DNA from: Streptomyces sp. col6 | Lineage (GTDB): Bacteria; Actinomycetota; Actinomycetes; Streptomycetales; Streptomycetaceae | Direction: 5' to 3' | DNA length: 64,000 nt | Assembly (NCBI RefSeq): GCF_008042035.1 | Contig: NZ_RDBL01000006.1 | Location: forward strand, 769,292 to 833,291 | Part shown: positions 1 through 7,658 of the stretch, one piece after another | Position numbering within the stretch: position 1 is the first letter of the stretch | Layout: each line of letters opens with the position of its first letter | Notes under the pieces: model-generated | What the model saw: the letters and a program-made list of their open reading frames with translations, nothing else | What the model was told of the DNA's origin: nothing | Databases searched by the model: none | Made by a program: the position numbers and the translations under genes

Positions 1-2
1 CC

Positions 3-545
3 CCCCGTTACGCCCACCTCCTCGCCCCCGTCGTCACCGCGCTGGTCTGTGCCGCGCTCGCGTGGGGCACCGGGACGCGGCCCGAGCTGGCGGTCTGGCT
101 GGTGCTCGCACCGGTCGGCGTGCTCCTCGCGAGCATCGACCACCGCGTCCACCGGCTCCCCGACGCACTGACGCTGCCGGGCGCCGGGGCCGCCGCCGTG
201 CTCCTGGGCCTGGCGGCACTCCTGCCGGAACACGCGGGATCCTGGCTCTCCGCCCTGCTCGGCGGACTCGCCCTGGGCGGCTTCTACTTCCTGCTGTTCC
301 TGATCAACCCGAACGGCATGAGCTTCGGCGACGTCAAACTCGCCCTCTCCCTGGGCACGGTCCTCGGCTGGTACGGCTGGGCCGTCGTCTTCGCCGGGGG
401 CTTCGCGGGCTTCCTCTTCGGGGCGGTGTACGGGGTGGGGCTCGTCGCCCTGCGGCGCGCCGGGCGGAACGCGAGCATCCCGTTCGGCCCGTTCATGCTC
501 GCCGGAACGCTCCTGGGCCTGCTGTTCGGCGGGCTGGGCGCCTGA
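3..545 (+). CDS. Prepilin peptidase (A24 family), 5' end cut by window
   Basis: This is the 3' part of a polytopic membrane protein; the reading frame is open back to base 3 and its start lies outside the window. It carries the two aspartate motifs of type IV prepilin peptidases (family A24): an Asp in the segment DHRVHRLPDALTLPG and a second in FGDVKLALSLG, separated by hydrophobic helices. Family members cleave the leader of type IV pilins or Flp/Tad pilins at the inner face of the membrane, and the larger ones also methylate the new N-terminus. The N-methylase cysteines cannot be judged because the N-terminus is missing. The last helices (LAGTLLGLLFG) end just before the stop. The next gene follows 59 bases later in the same direction. 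Confidence 0.8.
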   Translation, partial: PRYAHLLAPVVTALVCAALAWGTGTRPELAVWLVLAPVGVLLASIDHRVHRLPDALTLPGAGAAAVLLGLAALLPEHAGSWLSALLGGLALGGFYFLLFLINPNGMSFGDVKLALSLGTVLGWYGWAVVFAGGFAGFLFGAVYGVGLVALRRAGRNASIPFGPFMLAGTLLGLLFGGLGA

Positions 546-604
546 GCGGCCCCGTCGGCGTAATCCGTTCGCGCCCGGTGACCGGCCCCTGACAGCATGG
601 GCCC

Positions 605-1405
605 ATGCCTGCCGCACCCGACGCCACCGCACCCCTGCCCGGAGAGTCCGCCCGGTTCGACGCCCTGGTCGCCGAGGCCGACAGTGTCTCCGTCGACGGC
701 TGGGACTTCTCCTGGCTCGACGGACGGGCCACCGAGCAGCGGCCCTCCTGGGGGTACGCACGGGCCATGGGGGAGCGGATGGGGCGGGCGCGGGCCGCGC
801 TGGACATCCAGACGGGCGGGGGCGAGGTGCTGGCCTCCGTGCCGGAGCTGCCGCCGCTGGCCGTGGCCACCGAGTCCTGGCCGCCGAACATCGCCCGCGC
901 CACCGCGCTGCTGCACCCGCGCGGTGCCGTCGTCGTCGCGGACGAGGACGAGCCGCCGCTGCCCTTCGCCGACGCGGCGTTCGACCTGGTGGTCAGCCGG
1001 CATCCGGTGACCACCTGGTGGGACGAGATCGCCCGGGTGCTGGCCCCCGGCGGCACGTACTTCTCCCAGCAGGTGGGCCCCGCCAGCGTCTTCGAGCTCG
1101 TCGAGTACTTCCTCGGGCCGCAGCCGCCCGAGGTGCGCGGCGGGCGTGACCCGGAACGGGCGCGGGCGGACGCGGAGGCGGCCGGGCTCGACGTCGTGGA
1201 CCTCCGGTTCGAGCGGCTGCGCACCGAGTTCCTCGACATCGGCGCCGTCGTCTACTTCCTGCGCAAGGTGATCTGGATGGTGCCCGGCTTCACCGTCGAG
1301 CGGTACCGGGACCAACTCGCCGCGCTCCACCACCGGCTGGAGACCGAGGGTCCGTTCGTCGCCCACACCACCCGGTTCCTGATCGAGGCACGCAAACCCG
1401 CGTGA
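605..1405 (+). CDS. Class I SAM-dependent methyltransferase
   Basis: 266 residues. The central part has the Rossmann-type methyltransferase pattern: a degenerate glycine-rich motif I (ALDIQTGGGEVL, about residues 60-72), an acidic strand end (VVVADEDEPPLPFAD) and the post-motif segment ARVLAPGGTYFSQQVG around residue 150, typical of small-molecule methyltransferases. The substrate cannot be read from the sequence. An ATG eight bases upstream at 597 is in another frame. The gene follows the prepilin peptidase closely and may be cotranscribed with it. Family assignment is good; function is otherwise unknown. Confidence 0.75.
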   Translation: MPAAPDATAPLPGESARFDALVAEADSVSVDGWDFSWLDGRATEQRPSWGYARAMGERMGRARAALDIQTGGGEVLASVPELPPLAVATESWPPNIARATALLHPRGAVVVADEDEPPLPFADAAFDLVVSRHPVTTWWDEIARVLAPGGTYFSQQVGPASVFELVEYFLGPQPPEVRGGRDPERARADAEAAGLDVVDLRFERLRTEFLDIGAVVYFLRKVIWMVPGFTVERYRDQLAALHHRLETEGPFVAHTTRFLIEARKPA

Positions 1406-1473
1406 GACCGACGCCCCCACCGGGCCCGAAGGATGGCACTCTGTTCGCTGAGCGCTCGGGGAAGGAGCAGGCC

Positions 1474-1932
1474 ATGGTGGACCGCGGCACCGACGGGGAG
1501 TCCACCGGCCCGCGCCGGGGCGGCGCCGAGTGGCTCAAGGGGGCCAGGATCGTCGCCGTCCTCGGTATCTTCTACCGCCCCGAGGGCCGCATGGGTGAGC
1601 CGGAGGCCGTCTCGTTCGTGCTGGACGACGGCCAGTCGGTCCGTTTCACCTGTACGTCCGACGGCACCCTGCACGTGGGGGCCGGCACCTGGCCGCGGCT
1701 GCCCGACTGGTGTGTGCCCGCCGCCCAGTGGGAGTTCGCCGCCCTGGCCGGTCTGCCGCAGCCGCCCGAGGGCGGGTGGACGGTCCTCAGCACCGACGAG
1801 CGCCGGGACGAGCGGGGCGAGGTCCACGGGGCCGTGATCCGCTGCGAGGGCGGCCGGTTCGTGATCGTCGGCGGGGACACCGTGGGCGTCCGTTTCACCC
1901 GGGGGCACCGGGGCGCCGCCGCCGCGACCTGA
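1474..1932 (+). CDS. Conserved hypothetical protein
   Basis: 152 residues from the ATG at 1474, which is preceded by GGAAGGAG with good spacing. The frame is open further upstream (to 1402, touching the preceding methyltransferase stop), but that extension lacks a good ribosome-binding site. The protein is soluble, has no signal peptide, and shows a beta-rich central part (VSFVLDDGQSVRFTCTSDG) rich in Trp and Gly. I do not recognise a family. It may be cotranscribed with the upstream methyltransferase. Confidence 0.6.
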   Translation: MVDRGTDGESTGPRRGGAEWLKGARIVAVLGIFYRPEGRMGEPEAVSFVLDDGQSVRFTCTSDGTLHVGAGTWPRLPDWCVPAAQWEFAALAGLPQPPEGGWTVLSTDERRDERGEVHGAVIRCEGGRFVIVGGDTVGVRFTRGHRGAAAAT

Positions 1933-1987
1933 CGGACCACCACGAACCAACTACCGCCGCCTGCAAACGGGTTCCTGTTCCATACTC

Positions 1988-2509
1988 GTGCCCATGACCT
2001 CTGCGAGACGTACGGCCCCGTTCCGCGCCGGTGCGGCCATGATCCTGCTGGGCGCGGCCCTCACGGGCTGCGGCACGGTACTGGTGTACGGCGACGGTTC
2101 CGGCTCCCCGTCCTCCGCCGCCTCCCCGCAGGGCGACGAGGCCCGCGGCGACGCCGTCCCGCGCTACGCGGAGAACCACGCCTTCCAGTCCACCGCCGAC
2201 CTGTCCGGGGCCGACCGGGTCCGGGGCGAGGCGGAGGTGGAGAAGGTGAAGCGGGGACTGGCCGCGCTCGCGGAGGGACGCAAGTCCACCGAGGCCGGTG
2301 TCTTCAAGGTGCTGCACGGCCTGGGATACCCGGACGGGACGGTCACCACCGGCTCCTTCGGGCCGCACCGCACCTCGTTCACCGTGTCCCTCGGCGGCCT
2401 GTGCGTGGAGGGGTCGCTGGACGGTGTGGTCAATGGACTCGTCCAGGCCGAGGCGCATGGCCTCTACATGGAGGGAACGGGCTGCGTGAAGCCGCAGGGC
2501 GGCCATTGA
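1988..2509 (+). CDS. Secreted lipoprotein, unknown function
   Basis: About 173 residues from GTG 1988, or 171 from ATG 1994. The N-terminus is a lipoprotein signal peptide: Arg residues, a hydrophobic stretch AAMILLGAALTG and the lipobox LTGC, so Cys about 28 would be lipidated after export. The mature part begins with a Gly/Ser/Pro-rich linker and then a 120-residue domain (STADLSG ... GCVKPQGGH) with two further cysteines that could form a disulfide. CATACT at 1981-1986 looks like a -10 box so close to the start that the ATG at 1994 could be read as a leaderless mRNA; that is inference. No family recognised beyond Streptomyces-type lipoprotein. Confidence 0.65.
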   Translation: MPMTSARRTAPFRAGAAMILLGAALTGCGTVLVYGDGSGSPSSAASPQGDEARGDAVPRYAENHAFQSTADLSGADRVRGEAEVEKVKRGLAALAEGRKSTEAGVFKVLHGLGYPDGTVTTGSFGPHRTSFTVSLGGLCVEGSLDGVVNGLVQAEAHGLYMEGTGCVKPQGGH

Positions 2510-2692
2510 CGAACGGAATGTGGACATCCTGTGGACGTCTCGGGCGTGTTTCCGTTGCCGGTCCGGTGCTCCTGGGTATCTCCGCAGGTCACAGCCTTGT
2601 GGAGCCGTCGCAGCAGTGTCCGGAGCGGAGCCCTTCACTCTCGGAGAGTAATTATTTCGCGCCGCGGCACCCACCATCACTTACGAAGGGTT

Positions 2693-2725
2693 ATGGTGGA
2701 AACCCCCCCTCGGGCCGGTCCGTAA
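2693..2725 (+). CDS. Possible 10-codon leader peptide ending inside a terminator hairpin
   Basis: ATG GTG GAA ACC ... TAA encodes MVETPPRAGP. A GAAGGG motif lies just upstream, and the stop codon falls at the top of the 5' arm of the terminator at 2711-2752. That geometry is compatible with a leader/attenuator unit or a short stand-alone transcript, but no downstream plus-strand gene exists for an attenuator to control, since the next gene is convergent. Short, and not supported by anything beyond layout. Confidence 0.25.
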   Translation: MVETPPRAGP

Positions 2726-2752
2726 CCCCCCCCACGGACCGGCCCGTTTTTT
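2711..2752 (+). terminator. Rho-independent terminator with T tail
   Basis: A 13-bp perfect inverted repeat (2711-2723 with 2734-2746), C-rich loop, then six T at 2747-2752. It lies 200 bases after the lipoprotein stop and faces the convergent aldo/keto reductase. It can end plus-strand transcripts from the lipoprotein gene or from a short transcript starting in 2510-2690. Confidence 0.85.
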
Positions 2753-2777
2753 GTGTCCGGGGTGTTCCCGCCGGGCT

Positions 2778-3818
2778 TCAGCCCCGGCCGGCCCAGATGT
2801 TGGTGCCCTCGGTGTCGACCGCGAAGGTGTCGATCTCCTTCAGCTCGGCCGCCGACAGAGGGGGAGCCGCCAGGGCCGCGACGTTCTCCTCCAACTGGCC
2901 CACGCTCGACGCGCCGATCAGCGCCGACGTCATCCGGCTGTCGCGCAGCACCCACGTCAGGGCGAGCTGGGCGAGCGACTGGCCCCGGCGGCTCGCGATG
3001 TCGTTCAGCCCGTTCAGCCGGCGCACCACCTCCTGCGACAGCAGGCCCGGGTCGAGCGACTTGCCCTGCGTGGCCCGCGACCCCTCCGGGATGCCCTTCA
3101 GGTACTTCCCGGTCAGCAACCCCTGAGCCAGCGGCACGAAGGAGATGCAGCCCATCCCGGCCGCCTCCAGGGTGTCCAGCAGGCCGTCCTCCTCGGTCCA
3201 GCGGTTGATCATCGAGTAGCTCGGCTGGTGGATCAGGGCCGGCACCCCCATCTCGCGCAGCAGCCGCGCCGCCTCCGCGGTCTGCGCGGCGTTGTACGAG
3301 GACACCCCGACGTACAGCGCCTTGCCCTGCCGCACGGCGGAGGCCAGCGCCCCCATCGTCTCCTCCAGCGGAGTGTCCGGGTCGAAGCGGTGCGAGTAGA
3401 AGATGTCGACGTAGTCGAGGCCCATCCGCTTCAGCGAGGCGTCCAGCGACGACAGCAGGTACTTGCGCGAGCCCCACTCCCCGTACGGGCCGGGGTGCAT
3501 CTCGTACCCCGCCTTGGTCGAGATCAGCAGCTCGTCCCGGTACGGGGCGAAGTCCTGCCGGAAGAGCTTGCCGAAGTTCAGCTCGGCCGAGCCGGGCGGC
3601 GGCCCGTAGTTGTTGGCCAGGTCGAAATGGGTCACGCCGAGGTCGAAGGCGCGCCGCAGGATGGCCCGCTGGGAGCCGAGGGAGCGGTCGTCGCCGAAGT
3701 TGTGCCAGAGGCCGAGCGAGACGGCCGGGAGCTTGAGGCCGCTGCGTCCGCTGCGCCGGTACTCCATGGAGTCGTAGCGCGAACCGGCGGCCTGGTAGGG
3801 GGAGGAGGAATCAGTCAC
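2778..3818 (-). CDS. Aldo/keto reductase (YghZ / glyceraldehyde-3-phosphate reductase type)
   Basis: 346 residues from the GTG at 3818, preceded on the minus strand by AGGGAGAG; longer forms have no good ribosome-binding site. It has the aldo/keto reductase barrel with catalytic residues in order: Asp-Leu-Ala-Asn-Asn-Tyr (FDLANNYG), Lys in STKAGYEM, and the phosphate-binding C-terminal segment (SALIGASSVGQLEENV). The sequence LWHNFG and the PPGSAE insert after the Tyr motif are typical of the YghZ/MgrA subgroup, which reduces L-glyceraldehyde 3-phosphate and methylglyoxal-like aldehydes with NADPH. Cytoplasmic. The gene is alone on its strand, between a plus-strand terminator and a divergent cis-prenyltransferase gene. 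Confidence 0.88.
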   Translation of the reverse strand: MTDSSSPYQAAGSRYDSMEYRRSGRSGLKLPAVSLGLWHNFGDDRSLGSQRAILRRAFDLGVTHFDLANNYGPPPGSAELNFGKLFRQDFAPYRDELLISTKAGYEMHPGPYGEWGSRKYLLSSLDASLKRMGLDYVDIFYSHRFDPDTPLEETMGALASAVRQGKALYVGVSSYNAAQTAEAARLLREMGVPALIHQPSYSMINRWTEEDGLLDTLEAAGMGCISFVPLAQGLLTGKYLKGIPEGSRATQGKSLDPGLLSQEVVRRLNGLNDIASRRGQSLAQLALTWVLRDSRMTSALIGASSVGQLEENVAALAAPPLSAAELKEIDTFAVDTEGTNIWAGRG

Positions 3819-3963
3819 GATTCTCTCCCTATCACGTACTTGTGACAGGCCGGGTTGGGTGGGTGCGGGGCCCGCGCAGTAATGTGGCCTGACGGGACTG
3901 CCATGACACGGCGGGGCGATCCGCCCCCTTCCAGTGCGGCGATCCGATCCCCAGGGGACGACC

Positions 3964-3987
3964 CCGGCCCCCTGGTGAAGGGGCCGG
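3964..3987 (+). other. Hairpin in the leader of the cis-prenyltransferase gene
   Basis: CCGGCCCC at 3964-3971 pairs with GGGGCCGG at 3980-3987 around an 8-base loop, ending 31 bases before the start at 4019. It could fold in the mRNA leader. No known riboswitch class is recognised. Confidence 0.35.
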
Positions 3988-4018
3988 CGGGCCCGCACGG
4001 AACCGAGAGGTGGACTCA

Positions 4019-4780
4019 GTGAACTTGCGCGACCTGGTGTACGGGCTCTACGCGCGCCGGGTGGAGGCCCGCCTCGACCACTCCCAGGTGCCCAAGCACA
4101 TCGGCGTCATCCTCGACGGGAACCGTCGGTGGGCCAAGGCGTCCGGCGGCACCGCCGCCGAAGGGCACCAGGCCGGAGCCGACAAGATCAAGGAGCTCCT
4201 CGGCTGGTGCAGCGAGACCGACGTCGAGGTCGTCACGCTGTGGCTCCTGTCCACCGACAACTTCGACCGCCCCGAGTCCGAGCTGACGCCCCTGCTCGGC
4301 ATCATCGAGAACACCGTGCGCGGCCTGGCCGCGGACGGCCGCTGGCGCGTCCACCACGTCGGCACGCTCGACCTCCTGCCCGCCCACACCCAGACGGTCC
4401 TCAAGGAGGCCGAGCAGGCCACGGTCGGCATCGACGGGATACTCGTCAACGTCGCCGTCGGCTACGGCGGCCGGCAGGAGATCGCCGACGCCGTGCGCTC
4501 CCTGCTCCTGGACCACTCCGCCAAGGGCACCTCCTTCGAGGACCTCGCCGAGATCGTCTCCACCGACCTGATCTCCGAGCACCTCTACACCCGCGGCCAG
4601 CCCGACCCCGACCTCGTCATCCGCACCAGCGGCGAGCAGCGGCTGTCCGGCTTCATGCTCTGGCAGAGCGCGCATTCGGAGTACTACTTCTGCGAGGTCT
4701 TCTGGCCGGCCTTCCGCCGCGTCGACTTCCTCCGGGCGCTGCGCGACTACGCCGCCCGCCACCGCCGCTACGGGGGCTGA
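4019..4780 (+). CDS. Cis-prenyltransferase (isoprenyl diphosphate synthase, UppS family)
   Basis: 253 residues from GTG 4019, with GAGAGG eight bases upstream; a GTG at 4010 would add three residues. The signature HIGVILDGNRRWAK (about residues 25-38) carries the catalytic Asp of cis-prenyltransferases. Later conserved segments are WLLSTDNFDRPESE, NVAVGYGGRQEI, and the C-terminal RTSGEQRLSGFMLWQSAHSEYYF with the Arg and Glu that bind the diphosphate of isopentenyl diphosphate. The family condenses isopentenyl diphosphate onto an allylic primer to make Z-polyprenyl carriers for cell-wall synthesis, or in some actinobacteria Z,E-farnesyl diphosphate. Chain length cannot be read with certainty, so I leave the symbol empty. 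A hairpin terminator follows directly. Confidence 0.9.
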   Translation: MNLRDLVYGLYARRVEARLDHSQVPKHIGVILDGNRRWAKASGGTAAEGHQAGADKIKELLGWCSETDVEVVTLWLLSTDNFDRPESELTPLLGIIENTVRGLAADGRWRVHHVGTLDLLPAHTQTVLKEAEQATVGIDGILVNVAVGYGGRQEIADAVRSLLLDHSAKGTSFEDLAEIVSTDLISEHLYTRGQPDPDLVIRTSGEQRLSGFMLWQSAHSEYYFCEVFWPAFRRVDFLRALRDYAARHRRYGG

Positions 4781-4787
4781 GGCGGCC

Positions 4788-4809
4788 GGGTGCGCGTGAT
4801 CGCGCACCC
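4788..4809 (+). terminator. Hairpin terminator after the cis-prenyltransferase gene
   Basis: A perfect 9-bp stem (4788-4796 with 4801-4809) and TGAT loop, starting eight bases after the stop. There is no T tail, which is common for Streptomyces terminators. Confidence 0.65.
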
Positions 4810-5098
4810 CTTCCCCCGGAAGTGGGCCGGTCGGCATGGCCGGCCGTGTAAGAGGGCATATCCCTGACAGGTCGGCGTCCGGTCACCAACCAGGCGGACG
4901 CCGTGTCCAAGTGAGCGGCGTCGAGTCCGCTCGCCCGGGAGGCCCTTTGCACACGAAGGACCGTACGTACAGTGCGGCTGACGCGGAGGGCCGGCGCTCG
5001 GCCCGCGCAAGGTGGCCGGAGCCCGGTCCGTCCTCTCCCATTGGGATGCTCCGCGACGCCGTCGCACCCCAACCTCTTCCGAGGGGGTACGTCCTTCC
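4810..5098. other. Intergenic region before the PhoH-type gene
   Basis: The gene-free stretch 4781-5098 contains the hairpin described above, a second GGCCGG/CCGGCC inverted repeat near 4825-4848 and, at its end, the GAGGGGG ribosome-binding site for the PhoH-type gene. I see no small gene or RNA in it. Confidence 0.4.
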
Positions 5099-6421
5099 GT
5101 GGTGACCAGCACTAAGCGCCGCATGCCCGACAGGCGCACCTATGTTCTCGACACCAGCGTCCTGCTGGCCGATCCGAACGCCATGGCCCGCTTCGACGAG
5201 CACGAAGTCGTGCTCCCGGTCGTCGTGGTCACGGAACTGGAGGCCAAACGGCACCATCCGGAGCTCGGGTACTTCGCCCGCCAGGCCCTGCGTCTGCTGG
5301 ACGACTTCCGGGTCCGCTACGGCCGGCTGGACGCGCCGATCCCCCTGGGGGACCTCGGCGGGACGCTCCGCGTCGAACTCAACCACTCCGATCCCGGCGT
5401 TCTGCCCGCCGGCTACCGGCTGGGGGACAACGACTCACGCATCCTCGCGGTCGCGCGCAACCTCCAGGCCGAGGGGTACGACGTCACGGTCGTCTCCAAG
5501 GACCTGCCGCTGCGCATCAAGGCGTCCTCGGTGGGCCTCCTCGCCGAGGAGTACCGCGCGGAGCTGGCGATCACCGACTCCGGCTGGACGGGCATGGCCG
5601 AACTGCCCCTCGCCGCCGACCAGGTCGACCTGCTCTTCGCGGAGGAGCGGCTGTACGTCCCCGAGGCGGCGGACCTGCCCGTGCACACCGGCCTGGTCCT
5701 CCAGTCCGAACGGGGCAAGGCGCTCGGCCGGGTGACGCCCGAGGGCCAGGTGCGGCTCGTCCGCGGCGACCGGGAGGCCTTCGGCATCCACGGCCGCAGC
5801 GCCGAACAGCGCATCGCCCTGGACCTCCTGCTCGACCAGGAGGTCGGCATCGTCTCGCTGGGCGGCCGGGCCGGCACCGGCAAGTCGGCGCTGGCGCTCT
5901 GCGCGGGCCTCGAAGCGGTGCTGGAGAGAGGACAGCACAAGAAGGTGATGGTCTTCCGCCCGCTGTACGCGGTGGGCGGGCAGGAGCTCGGCTATCTCCC
6001 CGGCAGCGAGGCCGAGAAGATGAGCCCCTGGGCCCAGGCCGTCTTCGACACCCTCTCGGCCGTCTCCGGGCGCGAGGTCATCGAGGAGGTGCTGGGGCGC
6101 GGCATGCTGGAGATCCTGCCGCTCACCCACATCCGGGGCCGTTCCCTGCACGACGCCTTCGTGATCGTCGACGAGGCCCAGTCGCTCGAACGGAACGTCC
6201 TGCTGACCGTGTTGTCCAGGATCGGCACGAATTCCCGTGTCGTGCTCACCCATGACGTCGCCCAGCGGGACAACCTCAGGGTCGGCCGGTACGACGGAGT
6301 GGTCGCCGTCGTCGAGAAACTGAAGGGGCATCCGCTCTTCGCGCACGTCACACTGACCCGCTCCGAGCGTTCCCGCATCGCCGCCCTGGTGACCGAAATG
6401 CTGGAGGAAGGCCAGATCTGA
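5099..6421 (+). CDS. PhoH-family ATPase with N-terminal PIN domain
   Basis: 440 residues from GTG 5099, with GAGGGGG 12 bases upstream; GTG 5102 and ATG 5123 are alternatives. The first 130 residues are a PIN RNase domain ([37 protein letters not shown] with the conserved acidic residues). The second half is a PhoH P-loop ATPase: [13 protein letters not shown] is Walker A, and [14 protein letters not shown] is Walker B. PIN-PhoH proteins are cytoplasmic; mycobacterial PhoH2 combines RNA helicase and RNase activity, so an RNA-processing role is plausible but inferred. The gene ends in a strong terminator, so it is probably monocistronic. Confidence 0.9.
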   Translation: MVTSTKRRMPDRRTYVLDTSVLLADPNAMARFDEHEVVLPVVVVTELEAKRHHPELGYFARQALRLLDDFRVRYGRLDAPIPLGDLGGTLRVELNHSDPGVLPAGYRLGDNDSRILAVARNLQAEGYDVTVVSKDLPLRIKASSVGLLAEEYRAELAITDSGWTGMAELPLAADQVDLLFAEERLYVPEAADLPVHTGLVLQSERGKALGRVTPEGQVRLVRGDREAFGIHGRSAEQRIALDLLLDQEVGIVSLGGRAGTGKSALALCAGLEAVLERGQHKKVMVFRPLYAVGGQELGYLPGSEAEKMSPWAQAVFDTLSAVSGREVIEEVLGRGMLEILPLTHIRGRSLHDAFVIVDEAQSLERNVLLTVLSRIGTNSRVVLTHDVAQRDNLRVGRYDGVVAVVEKLKGHPLFAHVTLTRSERSRIAALVTEMLEEGQI

Positions 6422-6440
6422 CACGGATTGGGAGACCGAT

Positions 6441-6494
6441 GCCGCCCGGCGGGCCAAGCAGCCTAGCCGGGCGGCAGCGTGTTGCGGTGCCTTT
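6441..6494 (+). terminator. Terminator of the PhoH-type gene
   Basis: A perfect 10-bp inverted repeat, GCCGCCCGGC at 6441-6450 and GCCGGGCGGC at 6466-6475, followed after 15 bases by TTTT at 6491-6494. Confidence 0.75.
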
Positions 6495-6810
6495 TCCGTC
6501 ATTCGGGTGCTCCAAACGAGGTGTGAGCTTTCACACGCAACGGAGAATTGCTTCCCGTGGTGCCGTTCCGGCAGAGTCTTGCTTCCGTCAGGCCCCGCAT
6601 ACGGCACACCGGCACCTCCAGAGGCGCCACGCACCACACAACTCAACAACCGCCGTCCGTATGCCGCCCGCGAGCACCACGCGGCGCTCCCTCCGGGGAG
6701 TCGCCCACCGGGCCCGTGCCTCCCGTGACCCAAGCAGTGGGGAGGCCAGTGTCAAGGGCACGATTGCGCTCGCGAGGTCACCTAAGCGGGCGATGCTGGA
6801 AGGACACCAT
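6495..6810 (+). promoter_or_regulatory. Long leader/promoter region of the SLT-domain gene
   Basis: About 315 bases without a gene. It contains a 16-base palindrome GTGTGAGCTTTCACAC at 6521-6536. Just before the start is the segment GAGGTCACCTAAGCGGGCG (6774-6792) and then GGAAGGA. In Streptomyces, cell-wall hydrolase genes of this kind often have long leaders with a c-di-AMP (ydaO-type) riboswitch. The 3' segment here loosely recalls the end of that class (GTCAGCTAACCTCG), but I could not find its GGGGTGAAT core, so this is suggestion only. Confidence 0.35.
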
Positions 6811-7524
6811 GTGAGCCGGATCTCGGTCCGGGGGTTCGCCGTGGCATCTGCCACCGCGGTCACCACCGTTGGCGCCGTCGTAGGCGTTGCATCGGGCAGC
6901 ACTCCCGCTGCCGACGACAACAACTTCGAGGCGACCGCAGCCGACACCACGCTGCTCGCAGACATCCCCGCGGGCCAGCAGGCCCAGGTGCAGACCGCTT
7001 CGCTGACGCAGCAGGCCGACGCCCAGGCGTCCGCCGCCGACGCCGCCGCGAAGAAGTCCGCGGAGGAGACGGCCCGCGTACAGGCCGCCAAGGACGCCAA
7101 GTCCAAGAAGCAGGCCGCCGAGGACAAGCTGGAGCGCGAGCGCCAGGCGAAGAAGGACAAGGAAGCCCAGGAGCGCGCCAGCCGCTCCCAGGTCCGGTCC
7201 ACCGCCACGTTCGCCGCCCAGGGCTCGTACACGGTGGCCGAGGTCCAGGCCATCGCGCGCCAGATCGTGCCGGCCGACCAGTTCCAGTGCTTCAGCAACA
7301 TCGTGAACGTCGAGTCGAGCTGGAACTACAAGGCGAGCAACCCCTCTTCGGGTGCCTACGGTCTTGTCCAGGCCCTGCCCGGCTCGAAGATGGCCTCGGC
7401 CGGCGCCGACTGGATGACCAACCCGGCCACCCAGATCAAGTGGGGCCTCAGCTACATGAACAGCTCGCGCTACGGCAGCCCGTGCGCGGCCTGGTCCTTC
7501 TGGCAGGCCAACCACTGGTACTAG
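6811..7524 (+). CDS. Secreted lysozyme-like protein with SLT domain
   Basis: 237 residues from GTG 6811, with GGAAGGA seven bases upstream. The N-terminus is a Sec signal (RISVRGFAVASATAVTTVGAVVGVASG). A central region of about 70 residues, rich in Ala, Lys, Glu and Gln, is predicted coiled coil. The last 90 residues are an SLT-type lytic transglycosylase domain: the catalytic Glu sits in IVNVESSWN and the motifs SSGAYGLVQALPG and ATQIKWGLSYM follow, as in Streptomyces wall-lytic proteins. It would cleave peptidoglycan outside the membrane during growth or germination. The long leader suggests post-transcriptional control. A hairpin terminator follows. Confidence 0.88.
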   Translation: MSRISVRGFAVASATAVTTVGAVVGVASGSTPAADDNNFEATAADTTLLADIPAGQQAQVQTASLTQQADAQASAADAAAKKSAEETARVQAAKDAKSKKQAAEDKLERERQAKKDKEAQERASRSQVRSTATFAAQGSYTVAEVQAIARQIVPADQFQCFSNIVNVESSWNYKASNPSSGAYGLVQALPGSKMASAGADWMTNPATQIKWGLSYMNSSRYGSPCAAWSFWQANHWY

Positions 7525-7552
7525 AACCCACAGAGGTTCAGAGCTCAACCTC

Positions 7553-7589
7553 GTGAAGCCCCCCGCCGTCCTACGGTGAGGGGCTTCAC
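7553..7589 (+). terminator. Terminator of the SLT-domain gene
   Basis: A 10-bp perfect stem GTGAAGCCCC (7553-7562) with GGGGCTTCAC (7580-7589), plus inner CCGT/ACGG pairing. No T tail. Confidence 0.7.
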
Positions 7590-7658
7590 GCGTGTACGGT
7601 CGTGCGGAACCGCTCCCGGGGGGCGGTGGGGAGAGCGGACGGGGGTAGAGGAACCGTT

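Noticed and set aside
6521..6536. GTGTGAGCTTTCACAC as a Crp-binding site
   Set aside because: The spacing between TGTGA and TCACA is four bases, not six, and it does not fit the Streptomyces Crp pattern GTG-N6-GNCAC. Kept only as an unassigned palindrome.
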